Positions 8,914 through 20,035 of a DNA stretch of 64,000 nt are shown one piece after another. The stretch's first letter is position 1; every line of letters starts with the position of its first letter. The notes below the pieces were generated by a model, which was not told the DNA's origin, made no database searches, and was given only the letters and a program-made list of their open reading frames with translations. The position numbers and the translations under genes were made by a program. The DNA lies in NCBI GenBank assembly GCA_965227905.1, contig OZ245780.1:1364001-1428000 (forward strand), written 5' to 3'. This stretch comes from CBDDHT01 sp965227905 (GTDB taxonomy: Bacteria; Pseudomonadota; Alphaproteobacteria; Rhizobiales; Methyloligellaceae).

Positions 8914-9897
8914 TTAGTCTCGATAGTAACGTTCGTTGAATATTGGAGATATCTTGCGCAACAGACTGACCAGTCCCTTCGGCAGAAACAGCAGGACGAG
9001 AACGATACTGATCCCGAAGAACAGCTCGTCCATGCCAGGGAATTGACGGAAATACTCCGGCAAGGCGGTCAGTGTGATGGCGCCGAGCACGCTGCCGATA
9101 ATGCTGCCCGTACCGCCGACCAGCACCATGGCGAAGTGTACGATCACCTCCGTTAGGCCGAAGGACTCCGGAAAGACTCTTTGCGTCAGCGCCGCATACA
9201 TCGCGCCGGCGACGCCGACAACGGCCCCGCTCCATACGAAAGCCAGAACAATGTAGTGCGCCGTGTTGATACCAAGCGACGCTGTCGAGGCTTCATTGTC
9301 TCTGATGGAAACGATGGCTCGTCCAATCCTCGAGCGCATGAGATTGGATGAGGCTTTCACGATCAGGACGACCAGGAGCAGGAAGACGTAAAATTTCGGC
9401 GCTTCGGAATCGAGCGCAAAGCCGAAGAAGTCCAATGGTGGAACTTGCAACCCGTCGGAACCGTGCGTAACCGCATCGCCGTGCAGATAGACCCAGCGCA
9501 TCAGTTCCCCGAATGCGAGCGTAATGATGGCGAGATAATAGAGTCTGATGCCGCGAAGGGCCGTCACACTGGCGAGGAAACCGGACAGCCCGCCGGTAAC
9601 AGCGGCGGCGATAATCGCCAACCAATAGGGCACACCGGTATAAACGATAAGAATCGCTGCCGTGTAGGCGCCGATGCCGAAGAAAGCCGTATTTGCAAAG
9701 GCAAGCTGCCCGAGATTGCCGATAACGATGTTGAAGCCGAGCGTGACCAGGATATAAACCAGGATGGCGTTCACCACCCAGAGAAGATACTCGTTCGCGA
9801 CGAATGGAATGACGAGCGCAATGATCGGAATGAGATAAAAGAGACGCCGCCATTTGGACATGGATGCGGGCGTCGCGGGGGCTGTTGTTTCGCTCAT
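8914..9897 (-). CDS. livM: ABC transporter permease, branched-chain amino acid type (LivM-like)
   Basis: A 327-residue inner-membrane permease with about nine hydrophobic segments. Family landmarks are LGFNIVIGNLGQLAFANTAF, IRLYYLAIITLAFGELMRW and the VVGVAGAMYAALTQRVFPES segment that follows the cytoplasmic loop IGRAIVSIRDNEASTASLGI (the coupling region). It pairs with LivH to form the translocation pore. It starts ten bases after the livH stop. LivM substrates in alphaproteobacteria include amino acids, amides and urea, so the neighbouring hyuAB genes are the better guide to the substrate. Confidence 0.92.
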   Translation of the reverse strand: MSETTAPATPASMSKWRRLFYLIPIIALVIPFVANEYLLWVVNAILVYILVTLGFNIVIGNLGQLAFANTAFFGIGAYTAAILIVYTGVPYWLAIIAAAVTGGLSGFLASVTALRGIRLYYLAIITLAFGELMRWVYLHGDAVTHGSDGLQVPPLDFFGFALDSEAPKFYVFLLLVVLIVKASSNLMRSRIGRAIVSIRDNEASTASLGINTAHYIVLAFVWSGAVVGVAGAMYAALTQRVFPESFGLTEVIVHFAMVLVGGTGSIIGSVLGAITLTALPEYFRQFPGMDELFFGISIVLVLLFLPKGLVSLLRKISPIFNERYYRD

Positions 9898-9907
9898 TGT
9901 CTGCCCC

Positions 9908-10777
9908 TCACACCCGGACCGTTACGGTCTTGCCGAAGAGGCCCGCCGGTCGGATGACCAGCACTGCGACGATCACCAGATAGGCGGTAATGTCGATCAA
10001 GGCCGAATTGATGTAAGCGCCGAAATACTGCTCTGACACACCAAGGAGAAGGCCGCCGATGACAGCCCCTCCGAGCGACCCGAAGCCGCCGAGGGTCATT
10101 GCCGCAAAGCCCCGAATCAGGAACGTCGCGCCGAGATCGGGATGGAGAAGGGAGATCGGTGCAATCAGAATGCCGCCGATGGCGCCCATGGCGAGGCCGA
10201 CGCCCCACATCATTTCATGGAAGGACCGCACGTTGACGCCAATCAGCGTTGCGCCACGTTCGGACTGATAAACGGCCTGGATGACGGTGCCGATCGTTGT
10301 CTTGTAGAAGACGAGAAAAAAGACAATCAGCAAGACCGCGACGATGCTGCAGATAAAGAGTGCATCGCCAGTGATCACCACGTCGCCGAAGAATAAGGGT
10401 TCGATGTCGAACACCTGCGGCATGGGGAACACCTCGCGTCCCCAAAGCGTGCGCGCGCCGCCTCTCAGCACATAGCCGATTGAGATACTCATCATGGCGA
10501 AACCGATGTGCGGCCCCGCTTTGATGGGATCGATGAACCCCCTGCTAACGCCGACACCGATCAAAAACATCAGGATCACGGCAAGAAACGATGCCGGGAT
10601 GTAAGGCAGGCCGACATAGATAACCAGCACATAGACTGTAAATGCGCCTGCCATGACGAAATCGCCATGACCGAAATTGACGATTGTCGTCGCCCGATAA
10701 ACGACTGTCAGGGAAAGTGCGATCAGGGCGTAAATGGCACCCTGCGCCAATCCACTCACTGTGAGTTGTAGAAACAT
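9908..10777 (-). CDS. livH: ABC transporter permease, branched-chain amino acid type (LivH-like)
   Basis: A 289-residue inner-membrane permease with about eight hydrophobic segments. It begins in the usual way (SGLAQGAIYALIALSLTVVY, then NFGHGDFVMAGAF), with the coupling helix around YQSERGATLIGVNVRSFHEM and the closing GLLLGVSEQYFGAYINSALI. It is the second transmembrane partner of the importer. It is separated from the upstream binding-protein gene by 170 bases that contain a strong stem-loop, an arrangement common where the binding protein is made in excess. Confidence 0.92.
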   Translation of the reverse strand: MFLQLTVSGLAQGAIYALIALSLTVVYRATTIVNFGHGDFVMAGAFTVYVLVIYVGLPYIPASFLAVILMFLIGVGVSRGFIDPIKAGPHIGFAMMSISIGYVLRGGARTLWGREVFPMPQVFDIEPLFFGDVVITGDALFICSIVAVLLIVFFLVFYKTTIGTVIQAVYQSERGATLIGVNVRSFHEMMWGVGLAMGAIGGILIAPISLLHPDLGATFLIRGFAAMTLGGFGSLGGAVIGGLLLGVSEQYFGAYINSALIDITAYLVIVAVLVIRPAGLFGKTVTVRV

Positions 10778-10844
10778 CCGGCGTTGCCCCGTTTGCCGAT
10801 GCCTGGAAAGACAGGCCGCCCCGTCACACTTGGCGCAAGATCAT

Positions 10845-10877
10845 CCCGCTCTCAACCCTGCGAAGATTGAGAGCGGG
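10845..10877 (-). promoter_or_regulatory. Stem-loop between livK and livH
   Basis: A perfect 11-pair inverted repeat, CCCGCTCTCAA (10845-10855) with TTGAGAGCGGG (10867-10877), around an 11-base loop. On the minus strand it follows the binding-protein gene and precedes livH. There is no clear T-run downstream, so it is more likely an mRNA-stabilising or partial-readthrough hairpin than a full terminator. Confidence 0.6.
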
Positions 10878-10947
10878 CGTTTCATGAGTTGATCACCTGG
10901 CGCTTGAAAGGCCAAGCAGCTTAAACTTTGTTCTTGTTGCGGTCAGA

Positions 10948-12135
10948 CTACCAAGTCTTGCCCCAGGCAGAGAGAACGGTTGGATTTCCGTCCACAAAAC
11001 CGGCAACTGCTGATTTTTTGCAACCATGCCGATCGGTTGGCGTCCAGGTCATGGCACAAGCGAGAATGCCTGTCTCAAGGTCCTTGATCTTCTCGAGTTC
11101 GGCGATGAACTTCTCGCGCGTGAGATCGCGCCCGGCAGCCTTGAGGGCCTCTACAGCCGCAACGCCGCTGGCCATTGAGATCGCGCTGAACCCGGTGATG
11201 GTTTCGTTCGGGTTGTATTTGAGGATGATGTCATTCCACTTTTTCATCTTCGGGCCATCGACCTTGTCGACAAAGGCGTGCAGCACGAAGTAGTTCTTCA
11301 CCGCGTCCTTGTCGCCGAGGCGTGCCAGCGTGTTCTCGAGATCGGTACCGGCCGTTCCCATGACTGGGACGTCGAGGCGATACTTCTTGGCGTCCCGAAG
11401 GAAGATGACCGTCTCGGCTTCATACAGGCAGCCAAGAATGAAATCCGGTTTGGCCTGCTTCAATTTGAGAACCTGTGCGGTTGAGTCCGTCTGGCCACGC
11501 TCGAGGGCCTGCGTTGTAATGATCTCGCCGCCATTCTTCTTGATGAAGTCGATCGCCGGATCGCAATAGCTTTTGGCCCAGTCGTTCGTGTGCGTAATCA
11601 CGGCGATTTTCTTGGCATTCGGTTTCGACATCACGAAGCGGCCCATCGTATCGCCATAGGCGGGACCGGCCGGGACGCCATGAAAGATATTTCTCTTTTC
11701 GCTGACCGGCATCGTGATCTTCGGGTTCACCGCATGGGCAATAATCCACGGGGCGCCCGTCGGTGCGATGGTCGGTTTGACGGCCATCGCCACACCGCTG
11801 CAGGAATTGCCGTGCAGATAGAAAACCTTGTCCTGATGAACGAGCTTCTTGGCGGCGGCGATCCCCTTGGCCGGTGCGCAGGCCGTATCTTCCTGCACCA
11901 TCTCGAATTTGCGTCCGTGGATACCGCCTTGCTCATTGATGTGTTTGAAGTAGGCCATGAGCCCGATCTGAGTCTTGGAGTAGCTCGATGCATTGCCAGT
12001 GAACGGTCCCATGACGCCGACCTTGATGGTCGTATCTGTCAGACCGGTGGTATCGCCGGCATTGGCCGTGCCGACCAATGACAAGGCACTCAAAGCGGCG
12101 AAGGCCGCTGTCCATTTATTCATTCTCTGGCTCAT
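10948..12135 (-). CDS. livK: Periplasmic substrate-binding protein of the Liv-type importer
   Basis: A 395-residue periplasmic binding protein of the Leu/Ile/Val (type I fold) class. The signal peptide covers about residues 1-26 (hydrophobic AAFAALSALSLVGTANA, cleavage after ANA). The mature part opens with TIKVGVMGPFTGNASSYSK, and the hinge regions AWIIAHAVNPKI and VMGTAGTDLENT fit the amide/urea-binding subgroup at least as well as true leucine binders. The start at 12135 has CAGGAGAG eight bases upstream; a second ATG lies at 12123. It heads livHMGF. With hyuAB next to it, a hydantoin, oxoproline or related amide is the most reasonable substrate class (inference). Confidence 0.9.
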   Translation of the reverse strand: MSQRMNKWTAAFAALSALSLVGTANAGDTTGLTDTTIKVGVMGPFTGNASSYSKTQIGLMAYFKHINEQGGIHGRKFEMVQEDTACAPAKGIAAAKKLVHQDKVFYLHGNSCSGVAMAVKPTIAPTGAPWIIAHAVNPKITMPVSEKRNIFHGVPAGPAYGDTMGRFVMSKPNAKKIAVITHTNDWAKSYCDPAIDFIKKNGGEIITTQALERGQTDSTAQVLKLKQAKPDFILGCLYEAETVIFLRDAKKYRLDVPVMGTAGTDLENTLARLGDKDAVKNYFVLHAFVDKVDGPKMKKWNDIILKYNPNETITGFSAISMASGVAAVEALKAAGRDLTREKFIAELEKIKDLETGILACAMTWTPTDRHGCKKSAVAGFVDGNPTVLSAWGKTW

Positions 12136-12548
12136 GACTACTCTCCTGGCTGCGGCGGGCGTTTCCGCCGTGTCTTGGCGCGACTGAAAGGCGCGAATCG
12201 AAGTCTAATCGGGAGACCGCGCTACGCCGGTGGCGGTGAAGGGGCGTAACGCGGGGCAGGGTAGGGACGGCGCTTGATGCGTCAGTCGACAAAACGCAAA
12301 TCGGCAGTGACTTGGCACAGCGACCCTCCCCAGGGGATGGCAGATCCATGCGTAACAGGCCCGGATATACCATCGAACTAAGACGATGGTGTCAGATTGG
12401 ATAGGAGGCTGTCAATTTTCGCTGTGTCGGTTGTTCGGGACGCCCCGTCCCATTTTCCGTTGACAAGCACGTCCGTTGGATTGCGACGGAGCGAATTGCC
12501 GGAGCCTGGGTAGGACGAACGCCTCGTTCGCGGAGCCACCATTATTCT
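12136..12548. other. Intergenic region between hyuB and livK
   Basis: No gene was found in these 413 bases. The only structure noticed is an inverted repeat at 12369-12390. The region could hold a second promoter for the transporter genes, but I see no convincing -35/-10 pair. Confidence 0.6.
12369..12390. promoter_or_regulatory. Candidate operator upstream of livK
   Basis: A perfect seven-base inverted repeat, ACCATCG-N8-CGATGGT, lies 234 bases upstream of the livK start. The size and 15-base centre-to-centre spacing suit a dimeric regulator (GntR- or LysR-like). No regulator gene is visible in the window, so this is structure only. Confidence 0.4.
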
Positions 12549-14222
12549 TCAAGCGGTGCCATCGTTGCCGTTTGCGAAAGAGAGCGTGATCTTGCCATTC
12601 GCAAGATCGGAGGCGAGGTCGTCCGGCGACCGGCTGCCTGGTTCGCCGCGGCCTGCACCGCCTGGTGTTCCGACGATCACGCGATCGCCTGCAGCAAGTC
12701 TCGTAACGATTTTTGACGGAATGACTTCAACGGTTCCATCCGCGCGAACGATTTCAGAATAGGCAAGGCCGCCATCCCGACCGCCGTCTATTCCCTTGGC
12801 AGGTTCAAAGTGGCGCTCACCGCGATGCGAAAAGGAAATTCCGTCTGCGGCCAAAACTTCAAATTCTTTGACGAGCCCCAGACCGCCGCGCGTTTTGCCG
12901 TTGCCACCGGTATCAGGTCGAAGTGCGCAGCGCCGGACACGGATTGGTGCTTCAAGCTCCATCGCCTCTGCCGGAACGCTCATGCAGTTCGTTGCATCGG
13001 TCTCGATCGCGTCGACACCGTCGCCGTCGGGACCGGCACCCGAACCGCCGGCGAGCAGGTCGCCCGTTACGAATGTCCGGCCGTCATGTATTCCGCCGAA
13101 TGCCATGACGACGAGCGAGCCGGCGTTGGATCCAATTGCGCGATCGGGCATGGCTTGAGCAAGTGCACCAAGCATGCATCCGGTGATCCGTTTTATCGTC
13201 GCGGTGCGGGCATTGACCGGGGCCGGCGGCGATGGGTTGACCAGACTGTCCGGCGGCAGCTTCAGGGCGATCGGACGAAAACAGCCCGCATTGTTCGGGA
13301 TCGCCGGATCGGTAATCGCCCGCACGGCATAGCAGGCCGCAGCAAGCGATCCGGATGGTACGCAATTCAGGGGACCGCGTACCTGACCGCTCGTTCCTGT
13401 GAGATCAAATCCAATGGTGTCATCATCGACGGTGGCCTCCACTTCGATCCTGATCCGGCGATCCATGTCGACCCCATCGTTGTCAAGGAAATCGACAAAG
13501 CGATAGCGGCCCGGATTGAGCGTTCGTATTGCGGCACGCGTCATCGTCTCTGAGCGATCGAGCAGCGTCGCAAAGACGCGCTGGAGACTGTCCTTTCCAT
13601 AGCGATCCGCGGTTTCCCGAAGTCTCTTTGCTGCCAGCTGGCATGCTGCGATCTGTGCATGGAGATCGCCCATAAAGATCTCGGGAATGCGGACATTCAG
13701 CTTCAGAAGCGCTGTGAGAGTCTCGTCGAAGACGCCTTGTCTGGCCCAGCGGACCGGCGGGACGCGCAGCCCTTCCTGCCAGATCTCTGTGGAGTCAGTG
13801 GGTACGGAACCCGCGGTCTTTCCGCCGACATCCTGATGGTGGGTCATGGTCGCCGCAAGTGCCAGCGGACGACCGTCGGCAAAAACGGGCATGAGAATCG
13901 CGAAGTCAGGGAGATGCGTTCCACCATGATAAGGATCGTTGAGCATATAGATATCGCCCTCGATCATCTGATCCAGTGGATAGGCCTCGAGAATGGCATG
14001 CACTGCCGGGATGAGTGTACCGAGGTGAATCGGAATCGCGCAGGCCTGTGCCAAGGTCTGTCCATCGGTTGTGAACAGGCTCGCCGACGCGTCCAGGCCT
14101 TCCTTGACGATGGGTGAGCAGGAGGCGCGCAGCAACACCGTCTCCATTTCCTCAGCAATGGTATCAAGGCGGTGCCGGATCACTTCGATGGTGATGGGAT
14201 CTTCGATCTTGTCCGCGGACAT
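12549..14222 (-). CDS. hyuB: Hydantoinase B / 5-oxoprolinase beta-type subunit
   Basis: A 557-residue protein of the HyuB family, the partner of HyuA in ATP-dependent opening of N-methylhydantoin, 5-oxoproline or related rings. Visible family landmarks are DPITIEVIRHRLDTIAEEME at the N-terminus, CSPIVKEGLDASASLF, MLNDPYHGGTHLPDFAILMP and the TMTHHQDVGGKTAGSVP segment with its histidines. The C-terminal GGNGKTRGGLGLVKEFEVL and GGRDGGLAY are also typical. The ATG overlaps the hyuA stop by one base (TAATG), so translation is coupled. The exact substrate (hydantoin, oxoproline, acetone-carboxylase-like) is undetermined; the 557-residue length fits HyuB. Confidence 0.92.
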   Translation of the reverse strand: MSADKIEDPITIEVIRHRLDTIAEEMETVLLRASCSPIVKEGLDASASLFTTDGQTLAQACAIPIHLGTLIPAVHAILEAYPLDQMIEGDIYMLNDPYHGGTHLPDFAILMPVFADGRPLALAATMTHHQDVGGKTAGSVPTDSTEIWQEGLRVPPVRWARQGVFDETLTALLKLNVRIPEIFMGDLHAQIAACQLAAKRLRETADRYGKDSLQRVFATLLDRSETMTRAAIRTLNPGRYRFVDFLDNDGVDMDRRIRIEVEATVDDDTIGFDLTGTSGQVRGPLNCVPSGSLAAACYAVRAITDPAIPNNAGCFRPIALKLPPDSLVNPSPPAPVNARTATIKRITGCMLGALAQAMPDRAIGSNAGSLVVMAFGGIHDGRTFVTGDLLAGGSGAGPDGDGVDAIETDATNCMSVPAEAMELEAPIRVRRCALRPDTGGNGKTRGGLGLVKEFEVLAADGISFSHRGERHFEPAKGIDGGRDGGLAYSEIVRADGTVEVIPSKIVTRLAAGDRVIVGTPGGAGRGEPGSRSPDDLASDLANGKITLSFANGNDGTA

Positions 14223-16270
14223 TAGCTGATCCTCTCAACGATTAATGTGCCGTCGCCTATTGCCGTGGCTCTCCAACCTGGCGGGACAAGAGTTGTCGCA
14301 TCCGCCTGCTCGATGATCACAGGACCTTCAAGGGGCTGTCCGCGCTCGATCGCCGCGCGATCTATCACGCGGGCATCGACAGGCTCACGGTCAGCGAAAC
14401 GGACTGTGCGTGTCGCCTCTGATCTTGTTTCGGCGGCAGCAACTGCGACAGCATCGGAAATCCGTGGTGCCTGGATTCGGTGAACAACGCGAAGGTTCAC
14501 GATCTTTGCTGGCGTGCCCGTCGCCAACCCATTGACGCGCTCATGTTCTTGCTCGAAATCCCGATAGGCTTGCGCGAGAGCGTTTTCGGTATCGTCGAGG
14601 ATGAGTGGCACCGTCAATGTGTAGCTTTGTCCAATATAGGCGACATCGGCATAGGCATATCGTTTCGCTTCAGACGGATCCGCGCCGTCGTCCCTCATCA
14701 GTTTTGATGCTTGCCCGTGCAAGTTCTCGATTGCGCGCCTGATGTCTGCAGGATCGGCGTCTTGGAGCGTTGTGTGGTAGGCGGCTGCGACTTCATGCTC
14801 GAGCGGAGCCGATAACAGCCCGGCTGCTGAAAGAACGCCTGGTCGGCGCGGAATAACCACGCGATGAATGCCGATTTCGTCAGCAAGCGCGACGGCATGT
14901 ATGCCCCCACCGCCGCCCAATCCGATAAGCGCAAAGTCCCGAGGATCATAGCCTCGTTTGAGAGAGACCAGACGAATGCCATCGGCCATATGCGCATTGG
15001 CAATTCGATGAATGCCCGCCGCCGCAGCCTCCATCGACATTCCCATCGGTTTCGCAATTTTCTCTTCGATGGTGCGCCATGCGAGGTCGGGATCGAGCTT
15101 CAGCGTTCCGCCGGCGAAATAGTCGGGATCGAGATAGCCGAGAACGACGGATGCATCGGTTACCGTCGGTTCTGTACCGCCGCGGCCGTAGCATGCAGGT
15201 CCGGGATCTGCACCGGCCGAATGCGGTCCGACCTTGAGGCCACCTGCGGTATCCATCCATGCAATGCTGCCGCCGCCTGCCCCGAGTGTCACAATGTCGA
15301 GCATTGGGACACGAACCTTGTATCCGCCGACATCGGCTTCCCCGCGCACGCCTGACTGGCCGGCACGAATCATTGCGATGTCGCTCGACGTGCCGCCAAT
15401 ATCGATGGAGAGAAGGTCGTCGCATCCGGCCGCGACGCCAGTTGCCGCAGCGCCAATCACGCCGGCGGCTGGTCCCGACAAGGCTAGGCGTATCGGACGC
15501 GCCCGCGCTGAAGCAACACCGGCGAGTCCGCCTCTCGACTGCATGACCTGCACCGGTGCGGTACTGCCTGCTGTGTTCAGGCTCGATTGCAGGCGCCCGA
15601 GATAGGTATCGACGATCGGTTTGACGTAGGCATCGAAGGCTGTGGCGACCGTGCGCTCATATTCGCGAAAGGCCGGATCGACTTCATGGCTCAGCGATAC
15701 CGGGACGTTGGGAAGCCGTTCCGTCAGCCTTTCGCGCACGCGCAGCTCGTGCGCCGGATTGGCAAAGGCGAACAGCAGACAGACTGCCACGGCATCGACA
15801 TCCTGCTCGGCAATTTTTTCGATGGCCGCCGACAGACTTGCCTCGTCGAGCGCCGTGACGACGGTGCCGTCAGCTGCAATACGTTCGGTGACTTCCGCAC
15901 GTCGTGCACCAGGTGCCAGCCATGCTGGTGTCTCCGGTTCAAGCGCAAGATCATAGAGTTGCCGCCGCATCTGCCGGCCGATTTCGATGGTATCGCCAAA
16001 TCCCTCCGTCATGATCAGACCGACACGCGCGCCGGCCCGTTCGATGACAGCATTGGTGGCAACGGTCGTACCGTGCACAAAGCGTGTGATGACCTGCGGC
16101 GAAACAGCGTGATCGGTTGAAAGAGCGGTGAGGGCTGCGCCAACCGCGCGACTAGGATCATCACGCGTTGTGGGAATCTTGAAGGCGACCTCGCGGTCTT
16201 CCCCGCGACAGACGATATCGGTGAATGTGCCCCCGATATCGATACCCAATGTGTAACCCTCGGAAGACAT
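14222..16270 (-). CDS. hyuA: Hydantoinase A / 5-oxoprolinase alpha-type subunit
   Basis: A 682-residue ATPase subunit of the hydantoinase/oxoprolinase family. The N-terminal actin-like nucleotide site is TLGIDIGGTFTDIV, the second phosphate motif is DLLSIDIGGTSSDIAMI, and ALIGLGGGGGIHAVALADE is the adenosine motif. HEVDPAFREYERTVATAFDA is another family signature. It works with HyuB in the cytoplasm. I chose the ATG at 16270; a TTG at 16279 is the alternative. As the first gene of the minus-strand unit it probably carries the operon promoter between 16271 and 16489. Confidence 0.92.
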   Translation of the reverse strand: MSSEGYTLGIDIGGTFTDIVCRGEDREVAFKIPTTRDDPSRAVGAALTALSTDHAVSPQVITRFVHGTTVATNAVIERAGARVGLIMTEGFGDTIEIGRQMRRQLYDLALEPETPAWLAPGARRAEVTERIAADGTVVTALDEASLSAAIEKIAEQDVDAVAVCLLFAFANPAHELRVRERLTERLPNVPVSLSHEVDPAFREYERTVATAFDAYVKPIVDTYLGRLQSSLNTAGSTAPVQVMQSRGGLAGVASARARPIRLALSGPAAGVIGAAATGVAAGCDDLLSIDIGGTSSDIAMIRAGQSGVRGEADVGGYKVRVPMLDIVTLGAGGGSIAWMDTAGGLKVGPHSAGADPGPACYGRGGTEPTVTDASVVLGYLDPDYFAGGTLKLDPDLAWRTIEEKIAKPMGMSMEAAAAGIHRIANAHMADGIRLVSLKRGYDPRDFALIGLGGGGGIHAVALADEIGIHRVVIPRRPGVLSAAGLLSAPLEHEVAAAYHTTLQDADPADIRRAIENLHGQASKLMRDDGADPSEAKRYAYADVAYIGQSYTLTVPLILDDTENALAQAYRDFEQEHERVNGLATGTPAKIVNLRVVHRIQAPRISDAVAVAAAETRSEATRTVRFADREPVDARVIDRAAIERGQPLEGPVIIEQADATTLVPPGWRATAIGDGTLIVERIS

Positions 16271-16384
16271 TCGCTCCAACCATTCCTGTTTCGAGGAGGG
16301 AGACTATGTCAGTGTGAGGATTAAGGACAAGGTGGTTCAGGGCCACATGGCGCTTGGTTTGATCATTCGCATAAATGCAAATCG

Positions 16385-16471
16385 ACGCCCCGGACTTGAT
16401 CCGGGGCCCCGGGCTTCAAACACGGATTGTGAGATTTTTGCCCTGGGTCCCAAACCAAGTCTGGGACGTTC
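16385..16471. repeat. Dispersed palindromic intergenic repeat, copy A
   Basis: An 87-base element with two palindromes: CCCCGG-acttgat-CCGGGG at 16388-16406, and an imperfect one (TCCCAAACCAAGTCTGGGA) near 16448-16467. It matches copy B at 45581-45666: the first 25 bases are identical and the second half (CCCTGGGTCCC, CAAGT, GGGA) aligns. Such elements are common between genes of alphaproteobacteria. It lies between hyuA and msrA. Confidence 0.85.
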
Positions 16472-16489
16472 GATCGATTGGTTTGCTTA

Positions 16490-17122
16490 TCAGCTGTGCG
16501 GAATGCCGGCGTGGGCTTCCGAGCCCCAGAGGGACTTGATGCGTGCGTCCCGACGGCAGCCGGTGCGATAGAGCTTGTACCGCCAGGGATTCTTCTTGTG
16601 ATAATTCTGGTGATAGGACTCGGCGGCCGTGAATTTGCCGGCGGTGCGGATTGTCGTAGCGATTTTTTTGCCGATGATGTTTGACTCAATTAGGGCCTTC
16701 TTGGAGGCCATGGCTGTCTTTTTCTGCGCGTCGCTCGTTGCGAACACCGCGGTCGTGTAGCTCTCGCCTCGATCACAGAACTGGCCGCCGGCATCCGTCG
16801 GGTCGATGCTACGCCAGAAGATGTGCAGCATACGATCGTATGAGATCTTCTTGGGATCGAATTCGATCTTGACCGCTTCTAGATGACCCGTATTGCCGGA
16901 TGTCACCGTGCGATAGGTTGGCTTGTCCGTCTTCCCGCCGATATAACCAGACGTCGTGCTGAGAACGCCCGGCACCTTGTCGAAATCCGATTCAACGCAC
17001 CAGAAACAGCCACCGGCGAAAATGGCGACCGCCTTGTTCTCTGTGGTTTGGGCACTGGCCGGCGCAGCCAGAAGTGCTGCAGCCAGAGCGAGGCCAGCGA
17101 TTGCTGTAAAGCCACGAGTCAT
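16490..17122 (-). CDS. msrA: Periplasmic peptide methionine sulfoxide reductase
   Basis: A 210-residue MsrA that reduces methionine-S-sulfoxide in oxidised proteins. The catalytic cysteine lies in FAGGCFWCVESDF (about residues 35-47), and the family blocks YRTVTSGNTGHLEAVKIEFD and the AESYHQNY segment are intact. A signal peptide at the N-terminus (GLALAAALLAAPASAQ, cleavage after ASA) places it in the periplasm, unlike the common cytosolic MsrA. Cysteines in QFCDRG and TGCRRD are candidates for resolving residues. The last 25 residues beyond CRRD are an unusual tail. It is probably monocistronic and is near katG, fitting an oxidative-stress theme. Confidence 0.92.
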   Translation of the reverse strand: MTRGFTAIAGLALAAALLAAPASAQTTENKAVAIFAGGCFWCVESDFDKVPGVLSTTSGYIGGKTDKPTYRTVTSGNTGHLEAVKIEFDPKKISYDRMLHIFWRSIDPTDAGGQFCDRGESYTTAVFATSDAQKKTAMASKKALIESNIIGKKIATTIRTAGKFTAAESYHQNYHKKNPWRYKLYRTGCRRDARIKSLWGSEAHAGIPHS

Positions 17123-17733
17123 CCTTTACCTCCGAACATTGATTTCACAATCCAATATACGGAAGTGGGTGCAAAAACGTTGCTCAGGTCTGTTCAATAG
17201 GACGTGATCGTCATTCTACAACTTTCCCATACTGATCGAGCGCATTGCGCACCGTTCGACTTCTGTGTGTGGATATTGAGGTTGAGAAGTCGATCTGTGC
17301 TGGCTCGAGAGTGAATTCATGAAAGTATATCAATGGTTTATTCTGTGAATAATCGAGCCAGACATGCAATCCGGCGTGCGCGAAATGTGGGTCATCAGAT
17401 CATCTTATCGCGGCAACATTTATTACGATTGTACCTGATCCGTTGCGTTTGGTATCAGCGAGTACAATCAGCCTTGGAGCAGATCGTGTCACAAACGCCT
17501 TGCATCAAGATGAAGTCCGCGTGTCGCCCGTCGGCCAATCCAACCGGACAGCAAGCGCCAGCGACCCGACTTGTTCTCAGAACTCTCAGGATAGGTGCGA
17601 TGATGATGGGGACCAGGGTGTGCGGTTCCTTGTCATCGCACTTGCCATGAAGCTGGATCGAGTTTTCCGTCATTCATGGAATTTGTAAGCGAAGACCGTT
17701 GAGCAAATAAAGCAGAAGGCAATCGGAGAAAAC
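17123..17733. other. Long intergenic region upstream of katG
   Basis: These 611 bases contain the divergent starts of msrA and katG. No convincing gene was found: the short open frames (for example 17333-17650) lack ribosome binding sites and protein-like composition. The only structure noticed is the imperfect palindrome at 17427-17469. Confidence 0.55.
17427..17469. repeat. Imperfect palindrome upstream of katG
   Basis: GATTGTACCTGAT (17427-17439) pairs with ATCAG-cga-GTACAATC (17454-17469) apart from a three-base bulge. It could be an operator or an RNA hairpin. It lies about 265 bases before katG. Confidence 0.35.
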
Positions 17734-19935
<2,202 letters not shown>

Positions 19936-19990
19936 TCACTGCGATTAGGACGTCCGCCAAGGGGTCCTTCAAGCAGTAGACAAGAAATCA

Positions 19991-20029
19991 ATGCGGCGTT
20001 TCAGGGCAACTTGAAGCGCCGCATTTTTG
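19991..20029 (+). terminator. Rho-independent terminator after katG
   Basis: The eight-pair stem ATGCGGCG (19991-19998) with CGCCGCAT (20017-20024) is followed by a T-rich tract. It lies between the convergent katG and nupC genes. Confidence 0.87.
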
Positions 20030-20035
20030 TTTGCC

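Noticed and set aside
17333..17650. 105-codon open frame upstream of katG
   Set aside because: It lacks a ribosome site and protein-like composition, and another frame overlaps the same stretch.
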